Assembly (NCBI GenBank): GCA_947095585.1
Contig: OX352763.1
Coordinates: forward strand, 119,851,787-119,915,786
Direction of reading: 5' to 3'
DNA from: Nephrocerus scutellatus
Lineage: Eukaryota > Arthropoda > Insecta > Diptera > Pipunculidae
DNA: 64,000 nucleotides
Positions 1 to 8,800 of the stretch are shown one piece after another. The notes beneath the pieces were generated by a model. That model saw only the letters and a list, made by a program, of their open reading frames with translations. It was not told the origin of the DNA and made no database searches. The position numbers were made by a program, and so were the translations under genes. Numbering within the stretch: the first letter of the stretch is position 1; every line of letters begins with the position of its first letter.

Positions 1-838
1 GTGTGTCTGGCGTGGGCGTCTAGCGCTAATTGTGTTTATGCATGCTGCTGGCTGCAGCCAATGTCTGATCGAAAATTTGGTATAGTGAAGACAAGATCAG
101 TCTGTTGACGTAGCAATGGGTGTCCTGCCGACGTACGTGTAGTATGTCTGGCAGTTATAATGAGCAAATAATTTAAATTTTATGATATATTAGACCACAT
201 GATTGTGGGAACGAACACCTATAAGATAGCAAATGAACCGTTTTGCCAGTGAAAGTTATAGGAAATATTTTGTGAACCTAATTAAGCTGCAGACATACGC
301 GACGAAGTTTTATACACATTCAATGATGTGTGCATGGTTTAGTACAGACATGCAGGCATCAATGTTTGTTTTGTATGGAAAGTATTTACCAAGAAAACAT
401 CCGGTTAAACTTGGTGTGACCTGGATTTGTGTCGTGGCCAACATATGTATGATCAATTACGATATTTGAGACGTTTGAGACGTTTTTTGTGTGTTCACGA
501 ATAGACGATTATTCTGAACAAGATTCATTTATATGAGGAATTGCAAAAGTTGCCAGAGAGACTTGGGAATGAAGAAAGACAAAATTGTTATTTTGGCTTA
601 TTGAATTTAATTTGGATTTAACCTTCAAATTTTAAGCTTTAAACTTTAAACTACTTACAAACTAACCTACCCGGTAAGGACCACTGTGTAAAATCACCGA
701 TTTCTTATGTATAATGACGTTGGGGCCTGGATGTGTGTGATGCGGAGAGCAAAGCGTTTCTGGTTAGGAAACCCTTATACTCGAGCGAGCGACAGACATC
801 CTGCAGGAAATATCCTGCATCTAACCTAGCCGAAACAA
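1..838. other. Left flanking DNA, no gene recognised
   Basis: Non-array sequence of mixed composition, which I did not find repeated elsewhere in the window. It contains one ATG-started 78-codon open frame on the plus strand at 233-469. Its product has no motif, signal peptide or repeat that I recognise, and there is no supporting context, so I do not call it a gene; an exon cannot be excluded. Small structures seen: the word GAGACGTTT twice in tandem near 468-486, and a 7-bp perfect inverted repeat TGCAGGA/TCCTGCA with a 4-nt loop at 802-819. It is the best unique anchor for placing the array on a chromosome. Confidence 0.6.
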
Positions 839-843
839 ACGAC

Positions 844-1433
844 ATAATGTAGAGAAGGTAGAATAGAAAGATGGTAGGATGGATAGATAGAAGGGAGAGT
901 GAAAATTAGGTGGTTAGATGGTTAATAGGATAATTAGATAGTTAGATGGTTAGAAGGTTAATAGGTAAGATGGTTAGTAGGATAGTTAGATAGTTAGATG
1001 GTTAAATAGTTGGGTTGTTAGAGGGTTAGTGGGATGGATATATAGTTAGGTGGTTAGAGGGTTAGTGGGATGGATAGATAGAAAGGAGAAAGAAAATTAG
1101 GTAGTTTATGGTTAGTAGGATAGTTAGATAGGTAGTTAGGTGGTTAGTGGGATAGTTAGATGGTTAGATAGTTAGATAGTGAGATAGTGAGAATGTTAGT
1201 GAGGTGGTTGGGTGGATAGGTAGTTAGAAGATTAGTGGAGAGTTAGATGGTTAGAAGGACAATTAGATGGTTAGATAGTTAGATGATTTGTAGGTTAGTT
1301 GTTTAGATAGTGAGAATGTTAGTGTGATAGGTAGTTAGAAGGTTAGTAGATAGTTGGTAAGATAGTGAGAATGTTAGTGGATAGTTGGTTAGATAGTGAG
1401 AATGTTAGTGAGATAGGTAGTTAGATTTTTTAA
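844..1433 (+). repeat. C-free degenerate GTTAG-type minisatellite
   Basis: A degenerate tandem repeat made of short words such as GGTTAGATG, AGTTAGATA and GTTAGTGGGAT in irregular order. Higher-order traces are visible: a block with GGATGGATAGATAGAA followed by GAAAATTAGG occurs near 878 and again near 1069; a 36-bp period links GAGGGTTAGTGGGATGGATA at 1021 and 1057; and GATAGTGAGAATGTTAGTG recurs near 1183, 1306, 1361 and 1393. The top strand has no C from 844 to 1433 except position 1260. It contains TTAGG words but is not a regular telomeric array. Its right end merges into the first array unit through GATTTTTT at 1424-1431. A subtelomeric position is possible but is inference. Confidence 0.85.
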
Positions 1434-1539
1434 CGTCGCTCCATGTAAAGACTGGTAGGCCGAGTATTGCACAAGAGCCTCCTTAAGATATGCCGAGCAA
1501 AAATATGCTTAGCAGTTTACAGGTGAATGGTGGAATGGG

Positions 1540-1571
1540 CAGATCTGTGAGTATTGCACAAATCAGATCTG
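1540..1571. repeat. Paired CAGATCTG palindromes
   Basis: Two copies of the self-complementary 8-mer CAGATCTG, at 1540-1547 and 1564-1571, separated by 16 bp. The separating sequence contains the second copy of the 13-bp word GAGTATTGCACAA (1549-1561); the first copy is 87 bp upstream at 1462-1474. The arrangement is present unchanged in both A and B units. It could be a dyad protein-binding site or the remains of a hairpin; neither can be shown here. Confidence 0.6.
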
Positions 1572-1803
1572 GGAGCTAGGGGACCCAGAGTAAGAATACA
1601 GGCGACAGTGCCAAGTATTTCACAATAGGGTGGTTAACTATGTTGGATAAAATACTGTGACTGATATTGTGTGTAAAGAATAATATAAATTTTGAAAAAA
1701 GGATAATATAATTAGGAACAAAAGATAATATAATGAGCAAATGAAGTATATAGAGTAGCATAATAATAATAGATGTAAGGGCAAAGAGTGGGTAAAAAGG
1801 GGT

Positions 1804-1867
1804 TCCCGTAAAGGGATTCCTATGCGCAACATAGGAAGGCTGTCTAATAAGCTTTTCGACCCCAGCC
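1804..1867. repeat. Run of three short hairpins
   Basis: Three successive inverted repeats: TCCC/GGGA with a 5-nt loop at 1804-1816; TTCCTATG/CATAGGAA with loop CGCAA at 1817-1837; and GGCTG/CAGCC at 1838-1842 and 1863-1867, enclosing 20 nt. They abut without gaps. The block is identical in B; the nearest A/B difference is at 1801, just outside. Only the middle hairpin is strong. It is not a tRNA: no acceptor pairing and no A or B box pattern that I can see. Confidence 0.55.
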
Positions 1868-2166
1868 AAAGGGTCTCATCAGTTAGATTTAATGTATGAT
1901 GTTAAAGAACATCGAGGGTATAGGAGGATTGTAACGAGTTACAAAATTGTGGGAATGCAATAAGGAAGTGATACTTATATATTGTTAAAGTTATAAAATA
2001 TCATAAAATATCAAGGATAAAAGTATAAAAATGATTTGAAAACAAACCTAAGGGAGCCGTGTAATTAATAGATGAGAAAAGGACAAGTTGTTGTATGGGA
2101 AACCACTTAAAAGGCAACAAAGGTAGTTGTGTGTAATTGTGTGTACTTGTAATGAAACGAGTTTAA

Positions 2167-2365
2167 TAATTTTTTAAAAAATATAAATTTTAAACTTACG
2201 TACAAGTAAGTAGAGGCAAAACAAAATTATTGTTGGAGATTGCAGCAAGCAGTTAAGTAATTTTTTAAAAATAAAAATAAAAATTCCCAACTTACGTACA
2301 GGTAGGTAGAAGCACCGAAGAGGAAGATGCAAAACAAAATTGTTGTTGGAGATTGCAGCAAGCAG
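2167..2365. repeat. Diverged internal direct duplication
   Basis: Two related segments lie side by side in the unit: about 2167-2252 and 2258-2365. Both begin with TAAT plus a T tract and A-rich sequence, continue with AACTTACGTACA, and end with GTTGGAGATTGCAGCAAGCAG. The second has extra sequence (GCACCGAAGAGGAAGAT) between the shared ends. The first carries a short ACTTAC/GTAAGT inverted repeat at 2194-2211. The duplication predates the A/B split because both unit types share it. Confidence 0.85.
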
Positions 2366-2378
2366 GGTGAGGTTATAA

Positions 2379-2485
2379 CACTACCACAACTATGAGTGGT
2401 ACAATAAACCTTTTAAATCACTAACAAAACTATGACACAAGTGGTGTAATAAACTTATTTTAGAACCACAATTTTAGAACCACAA
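2379..2485. repeat. Second internal duplication plus 14-bp tandem pair
   Basis: Segment 2379-2417 and segment 2419-2462 are diverged copies: each starts CACTA, contains ACTATGA, then GTGGT, AATAAAC and a T-rich end. A perfect tandem pair of TTTTAGAACCACAA follows at 2458-2471 and 2472-2485. The first segment also contains a 6-bp inverted repeat TACCAC/GTGGTA with an 8-nt loop at 2382-2401. The A/B difference at 2418 makes the B copies slightly more alike. Confidence 0.75.
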
Positions 2486-2672
2486 CTAAAGAAAAGTTTT
2501 CACGACCGAGAACGTGGAAGAACTGTTGAAAAGAGAACGTGTGTCCCTTTTTATATCAAAGCAGTTCAGAAAAGAGGCAACGAAAATGAGGATCGATGTC
2601 ATTGGGCAGTATACGATAGACAATGTTGAGTGAGAAAGTATACGATGGAAAATATTATCTGTATATATATAT

Positions 2673-2719
2673 GTCTAGACCGTCCGTCTAGACTGCCTGT
2701 CTGGACCGTCCGTCCAGAC
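2673..2719. repeat. Palindrome pair 1 (26-bp modules)
   Basis: Two 26-bp modules in tandem. Module 1 has arms GTCTAGAC at 2673-2680 and 2686-2693 around spacer CGTCC. Module 2 has arms GTCTGGAC at 2699-2706 and GTCCAGAC at 2712-2719 around the same spacer, so the two arms are exact reverse complements. Each module can form an 8-bp stem with a 5-nt loop in DNA or RNA. It is preceded directly by a TA run. The pair recurs in every unit except the truncated 13th A copy. Confidence 0.93.
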
Positions 2720-2759
2720 TGCACTTTGTTCATACAAACCCTATGTGTCTATATATGTG

Positions 2760-2770
2760 TATATAAAATA
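2760..2770 (+). promoter_or_regulatory. TATA-like sequence between palindrome pairs
   Basis: TATATAAAATA lies centrally between the two palindrome pairs in each complete unit. It matches a eukaryotic TATA-box consensus, and AATAAA words on the same strand (for example 2403-2408 and 2448-2453 of each unit) could serve as poly(A) signals for a transcript reading into the next unit. The whole unit is AT-rich, so such words are expected by chance. Promoter function is an unsupported possibility. Confidence 0.2.
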
Positions 2771-2815
2771 AATACCTATCAATGTATATAAGATTAATAT
2801 TCGGCTATACTGCCT

Positions 2816-2862
2816 GTCAAGACCGTCCGTCAAGACTACCTGTCTAGACCGTCCGTCTAGAC
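2816..2862. repeat. Palindrome pair 2 (26-bp modules)
   Basis: Second tandem pair of the 26-bp module, 143 bp downstream of the first. Module 3 has GTCAAGAC at 2816-2823 and again at 2829-2836; here both arms carry the same change, so the repeat is direct rather than inverted and a hairpin would have two central A-A mismatches. Module 4 has GTCTAGAC at 2842-2849 and 2855-2862 and is a perfect inverted repeat. The spacer CGTCC is constant in all four modules. Counting four per complete unit and two in the last partial unit, about 150 modules lie in the window. Confidence 0.93.
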
Positions 2863-5800
2863 TGCTGAAGGAGCAGAAGCTTTCGTGAAATTGAAAGGCA
2901 TTGCGTAGTAAATAAGAAATACTTAGGTGATAAATATAAGAATAACTAATAATAACTAGTAATAACTTAACTTAGAAATTAACCTACCTATCAGAAGTGT
3001 TGTGAAACTTGAAGGTCAATTCAATTAAATACGATTTTTTAACGTCGCTCCATGTAAAGACTGGTAGGCCGAGTATTGCACAAGAGCCTCCTTAAGATAT
3101 GCCGAGCAAAAATATGCTTAGCAGTTTACAGGTGAATGGTGGAATGGGCAGATCTGTGAGTATTGCACAAATCAGATCTGGGAGCTAGGGGACCCAGAGT
3201 AAGAATACAGGCGACAGTGCCAAGTATTTCACAATAGGGTGGTTAACTATGTTGGATAAAATACTGTGACTGATATTGTGTGTAAAGAATAATATAAATT
3301 TTGAAAAAAGGATAATATAATTAGGAACAAAAGATAATATAATGAGCAAATGAAGTATATAGAGTAGCATAATAATAATAGATGTAAGGGCAAAGAGTGG
3401 GTAAAAAGGGGTTCCCGTAAAGGGATTCCTATGCGCAACATAGGAAGGCTGTCTAATAAGCTTTTCGACCCCAGCCAAAGGGTCTCATCAGTTAGATTTA
3501 ATGTATGATGTTAAAGAACATCGAGGGTATAGGAGGATTGTAACGAGTTACAAAATTGTGGGAATGCAATAAGGAAGTGATACTTATATATTGTTAAAGT
3601 TATAAAATATCATAAAATATCAAGGATAAAAGTATAAAAATGATTTGAAAACAAACCTAAGGGAGCCGTGTAATTAATAGATGAGAAAAGGACAAGTTGT
3701 TGTATGGGAAACCACTTAAAAGGCAACAAAGGTAGTTGTGTGTAATTGTGTGTACTTGTAATGAAACGAGTTTAATAATTTTTTAAAAAATATAAATTTT
3801 AAACTTACGTACAAGTAAGTAGAGGCAAAACAAAATTATTGTTGGAGATTGCAGCAAGCAGTTAAGTAATTTTTTAAAAATAAAAATAAAAATTCCCAAC
3901 TTACGTACAGGTAGGTAGAAGCACCGAAGAGGAAGATGCAAAACAAAATTGTTGTTGGAGATTGCAGCAAGCAGGGTGAGGTTATAACACTACCACAACT
4001 ATGAGTGGTACAATAAACCTTTTAAATCACTAACAAAACTATGACACAAGTGGTGTAATAAACTTATTTTAGAACCACAATTTTAGAACCACAACTAAAG
4101 AAAAGTTTTCACGACCGAGAACGTGGAAGAACTGTTGAAAAGAGAACGTGTGTCCCTTTTTATATCAAAGCAGTTCAGAAAAGAGGCAACGAAAATGAGG
4201 ATCGATGTCATTGGGCAGTATACGATAGACAATGTTGAGTGAGAAAGTATACGATGGAAAATATTATCTGTATATATATATGTCTAGACCGTCCGTCTAG
4301 ACTGCCTGTCTGGACCGTCCGTCCAGACTGCACTTTGTTCATACAAACCCTATGTGTCTATATATGTGTATATAAAATAAATACCTATCAATGTATATAA
4401 GATTAATATTCGGCTATACTGCCTGTCAAGACCGTCCGTCAAGACTACCTGTCTAGACCGTCCGTCTAGACTGCTGAAGGAGCAGAAGCTTTCGTGAAAT
4501 TGAAAGGCATTGCGTAGTAAATAAGAAATACTTAGGTGATAAATATAAGAATAACTAATAATAACTAGTAATAACTTAACTTAGAAATTAACCTACCTAT
4601 CAGAAGTGTTGTGAAACTTGAAGGTCAATTCAATTAAATACGATTTTTTAACGTCGCTCCATGTAAAGACTGGTAGGCCGAGTATTGCACAAGAGCCTCC
4701 TTAAGATATGCCGAGCAAAAATATGCTTAGCAGTTTACAGGTGAATGGTGGAATGGGCAGATCTGTGAGTATTGCACAAATCAGATCTGGGAGCTAGGGG
4801 ACCCAGAGTAAGAATACAGGCGACAGTGCCAAGTATTTCACAATAGGGTGGTTAACTATGTTGGATAAAATACTGTGACTGATATTGTGTGTAAAGAATA
4901 ATATAAATTTTGAAAAAAGGATAATATAATTAGGAACAAAAGATAATATAATGAGCAAATGAAGTATATAGAGTAGCATAATAATAATAGATGTAAGGGC
5001 AAAGAGTGGGTAAAAAGGGGTTCCCGTAAAGGGATTCCTATGCGCAACATAGGAAGGCTGTCTAATAAGCTTTTCGACCCCAGCCAAAGGGTCTCATCAG
5101 TTAGATTTAATGTATGATGTTAAAGAACATCGAGGGTATAGGAGGATTGTAACGAGTTACAAAATTGTGGGAATGCAATAAGGAAGTGATACTTATATAT
5201 TGTTAAAGTTATAAAATATCATAAAATATCAAGGATAAAAGTATAAAAATGATTTGAAAACAAACCTAAGGGAGCCGTGTAATTAATAGATGAGAAAAGG
5301 ACAAGTTGTTGTATGGGAAACCACTTAAAAGGCAACAAAGGTAGTTGTGTGTAATTGTGTGTACTTGTAATGAAACGAGTTTAATAATTTTTTAAAAAAT
5401 ATAAATTTTAAACTTACGTACAAGTAAGTAGAGGCAAAACAAAATTATTGTTGGAGATTGCAGCAAGCAGTTAAGTAATTTTTTAAAAATAAAAATAAAA
5501 ATTCCCAACTTACGTACAGGTAGGTAGAAGCACCGAAGAGGAAGATGCAAAACAAAATTGTTGTTGGAGATTGCAGCAAGCAGGGTGAGGTTATAACACT
5601 ACCACAACTATGAGTGGTACAATAAACCTTTTAAATCACTAACAAAACTATGACACAAGTGGTGTAATAAACTTATTTTAGAACCACAATTTTAGAACCA
5701 CAACTAAAGAAAAGTTTTCACGACCGAGAACGTGGAAGAACTGTTGAAAAGAGAACGTGTGTCCCTTTTTATATCAAAGCAGTTCAGAAAAGAGGCAACG

Positions 5801-8800
5801 AAAATGAGGATCGATGTCATTGGGCAGTATACGATAGACAATGTTGAGTGAGAAAGTATACGATGGAAAATATTATCTGTATATATATATGTCTAGACCG
5901 TCCGTCTAGACTGCCTGTCTGGACCGTCCGTCCAGACTGCACTTTGTTCATACAAACCCTATGTGTCTATATATGTGTATATAAAATAAATACCTATCAA
6001 TGTATATAAGATTAATATTCGGCTATACTGCCTGTCAAGACCGTCCGTCAAGACTACCTGTCTAGACCGTCCGTCTAGACTGCTGAAGGAGCAGAAGCTT
6101 TCGTGAAATTGAAAGGCATTGCGTAGTAAATAAGAAATACTTAGGTGATAAATATAAGAATAACTAATAATAACTAGTAATAACTTAACTTAGAAATTAA
6201 CCTACCTATCAGAAGTGTTGTGAAACTTGAAGGTCAATTCAATTAAATACGATTTTTTAACGTCGCTCCATGTAAAGACTGGTAGGCCGAGTATTGCACA
6301 AGAGCCTCCTTAAGATATGCCGAGCAAAAATATGCTTAGCAGTTTACAGGTGAATGGTGGAATGGGCAGATCTGTGAGTATTGCACAAATCAGATCTGGG
6401 AGCTAGGGGACCCAGAGTAAGAATACAGGCGACAGTGCCAAGTATTTCACAATAGGGTGGTTAACTATGTTGGATAAAATACTGTGACTGATATTGTGTG
6501 TAAAGAATAATATAAATTTTGAAAAAAGGATAATATAATTAGGAACAAAAGATAATATAATGAGCAAATGAAGTATATAGAGTAGCATAATAATAATAGA
6601 TGTAAGGGCAAAGAGTGGGTAAAAAGGGGTTCCCGTAAAGGGATTCCTATGCGCAACATAGGAAGGCTGTCTAATAAGCTTTTCGACCCCAGCCAAAGGG
6701 TCTCATCAGTTAGATTTAATGTATGATGTTAAAGAACATCGAGGGTATAGGAGGATTGTAACGAGTTACAAAATTGTGGGAATGCAATAAGGAAGTGATA
6801 CTTATATATTGTTAAAGTTATAAAATATCATAAAATATCAAGGATAAAAGTATAAAAATGATTTGAAAACAAACCTAAGGGAGCCGTGTAATTAATAGAT
6901 GAGAAAAGGACAAGTTGTTGTATGGGAAACCACTTAAAAGGCAACAAAGGTAGTTGTGTGTAATTGTGTGTACTTGTAATGAAACGAGTTTAATAATTTT
7001 TTAAAAAATATAAATTTTAAACTTACGTACAAGTAAGTAGAGGCAAAACAAAATTATTGTTGGAGATTGCAGCAAGCAGTTAAGTAATTTTTTAAAAATA
7101 AAAATAAAAATTCCCAACTTACGTACAGGTAGGTAGAAGCACCGAAGAGGAAGATGCAAAACAAAATTGTTGTTGGAGATTGCAGCAAGCAGGGTGAGGT
7201 TATAACACTACCACAACTATGAGTGGTACAATAAACCTTTTAAATCACTAACAAAACTATGACACAAGTGGTGTAATAAACTTATTTTAGAACCACAATT
7301 TTAGAACCACAACTAAAGAAAAGTTTTCACGACCGAGAACGTGGAAGAACTGTTGAAAAGAGAACGTGTGTCCCTTTTTATATCAAAGCAGTTCAGAAAA
7401 GAGGCAACGAAAATGAGGATCGATGTCATTGGGCAGTATACGATAGACAATGTTGAGTGAGAAAGTATACGATGGAAAATATTATCTGTATATATATATG
7501 TCTAGACCGTCCGTCTAGACTGCCTGTCTGGACCGTCCGTCCAGACTGCACTTTGTTCATACAAACCCTATGTGTCTATATATGTGTATATAAAATAAAT
7601 ACCTATCAATGTATATAAGATTAATATTCGGCTATACTGCCTGTCAAGACCGTCCGTCAAGACTACCTGTCTAGACCGTCCGTCTAGACTGCTGAAGGAG
7701 CAGAAGCTTTCGTGAAATTGAAAGGCATTGCGTAGTAAATAAGAAATACTTAGGTGATAAATATAAGAATAACTAATAATAACTAGTAATAACTTAACTT
7801 AGAAATTAACCTACCTATCAGAAGTGTTGTGAAACTTGAAGGTCAATTCAATTAAATACGATTTTTTAACGTCGCTCCATGTAAAGACTGGTAGGCCGAG
7901 TATTGCACAAGAGCCTCCTTAAGATATGCCGAGCAAAAATATGCTTAGCAGTTTACAGGTGAATGGTGGAATGGGCAGATCTGTGAGTATTGCACAAATC
8001 AGATCTGGGAGCTAGGGGACCCAGAGTAAGAATACAGGCGACAGTGCCAAGTATTTCACAATAGGGTGGTTAACTATGTTGGATAAAATACTGTGACTGA
8101 TATTGTGTGTAAAGAATAATATAAATTTTGAAAAAAGGATAATATAATTAGGAACAAAAGATAATATAATGAGCAAATGAAGTATATAGAGTAGCATAAT
8201 AATAATAGATGTAAGGGCAAAGAGTGGGTAAAAAGGGGTTCCCGTAAAGGGATTCCTATGCGCAACATAGGAAGGCTGTCTAATAAGCTTTTCGACCCCA
8301 GCCAAAGGGTCTCATCAGTTAGATTTAATGTATGATGTTAAAGAACATCGAGGGTATAGGAGGATTGTAACGAGTTACAAAATTGTGGGAATGCAATAAG
8401 GAAGTGATACTTATATATTGTTAAAGTTATAAAATATCATAAAATATCAAGGATAAAAGTATAAAAATGATTTGAAAACAAACCTAAGGGAGCCGTGTAA
8501 TTAATAGATGAGAAAAGGACAAGTTGTTGTATGGGAAACCACTTAAAAGGCAACAAAGGTAGTTGTGTGTAATTGTGTGTACTTGTAATGAAACGAGTTT
8601 AATAATTTTTTAAAAAATATAAATTTTAAACTTACGTACAAGTAAGTAGAGGCAAAACAAAATTATTGTTGGAGATTGCAGCAAGCAGTTAAGTAATTTT
8701 TTAAAAATAAAAATAAAAATTCCCAACTTACGTACAGGTAGGTAGAAGCACCGAAGAGGAAGATGCAAAACAAAATTGTTGTTGGAGATTGCAGCAAGCA

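Larger units (their letters stand above)
1426..3034. repeat. Reference A unit (A1), internal map
   Basis: Representative monomer, used here for the internal coordinates. In order: T6 tract 1426-1431; direct-repeat word GAGTATTGCACAA at 1462-1474 and 1549-1561; CAGATCTG boxes 1540-1547 and 1564-1571; hairpin run 1804-1867; diverged internal duplication 2167-2252/2258-2365; second duplication 2379-2417/2419-2462; 14-bp tandem pair 2458-2485; AGTATACGAT at 2618-2627 and 2637-2646; TA run 2661-2672; palindrome pairs 2673-2719 and 2816-2862; TATA-like sequence 2760-2770; an A/T-rich stretch with AATAACTA words near 2941-2970; end at 3034. Add 1609k for the other A copies. No part resembles a reverse transcriptase, transposase or Rep domain. 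Confidence 0.9.

Noticed and set aside
233..469. 78-codon ATG-started open frame as a real gene
   Set aside because: Short, no recognised domain, no neighbouring signals, and within the length expected by chance; kept only as a remark in the flank entry.
844..1433. True telomere array
   Set aside because: The words are irregular (GTTAGATG, GTTAGTGGG and so on) and never form a uniform TTAGG or TTAGGG run; at most a degenerate telomere-like minisatellite.
1804..1867. tRNA gene or tRNA-derived SINE head
   Set aside because: The hairpins abut but lack acceptor pairing, anticodon geometry and recognisable A/B box promoter words.
2673..2862. CRISPR array made of palindromic 26-bp repeats
   Set aside because: Only four modules per unit, no distinct spacers, identical in every unit, no cas genes, and eukaryotic-type satellite context.
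1426..3034. Unit as an LTR element, Helitron or rDNA/snRNA/5S repeat
   Set aside because: No TG...CA ends, primer-binding site or polypurine tract. On the minus strand the unit could start TC after an A, but no CTRR end with a preceding hairpin is present. No match to conserved rRNA or snRNA words that I recognise, and no coding domains.
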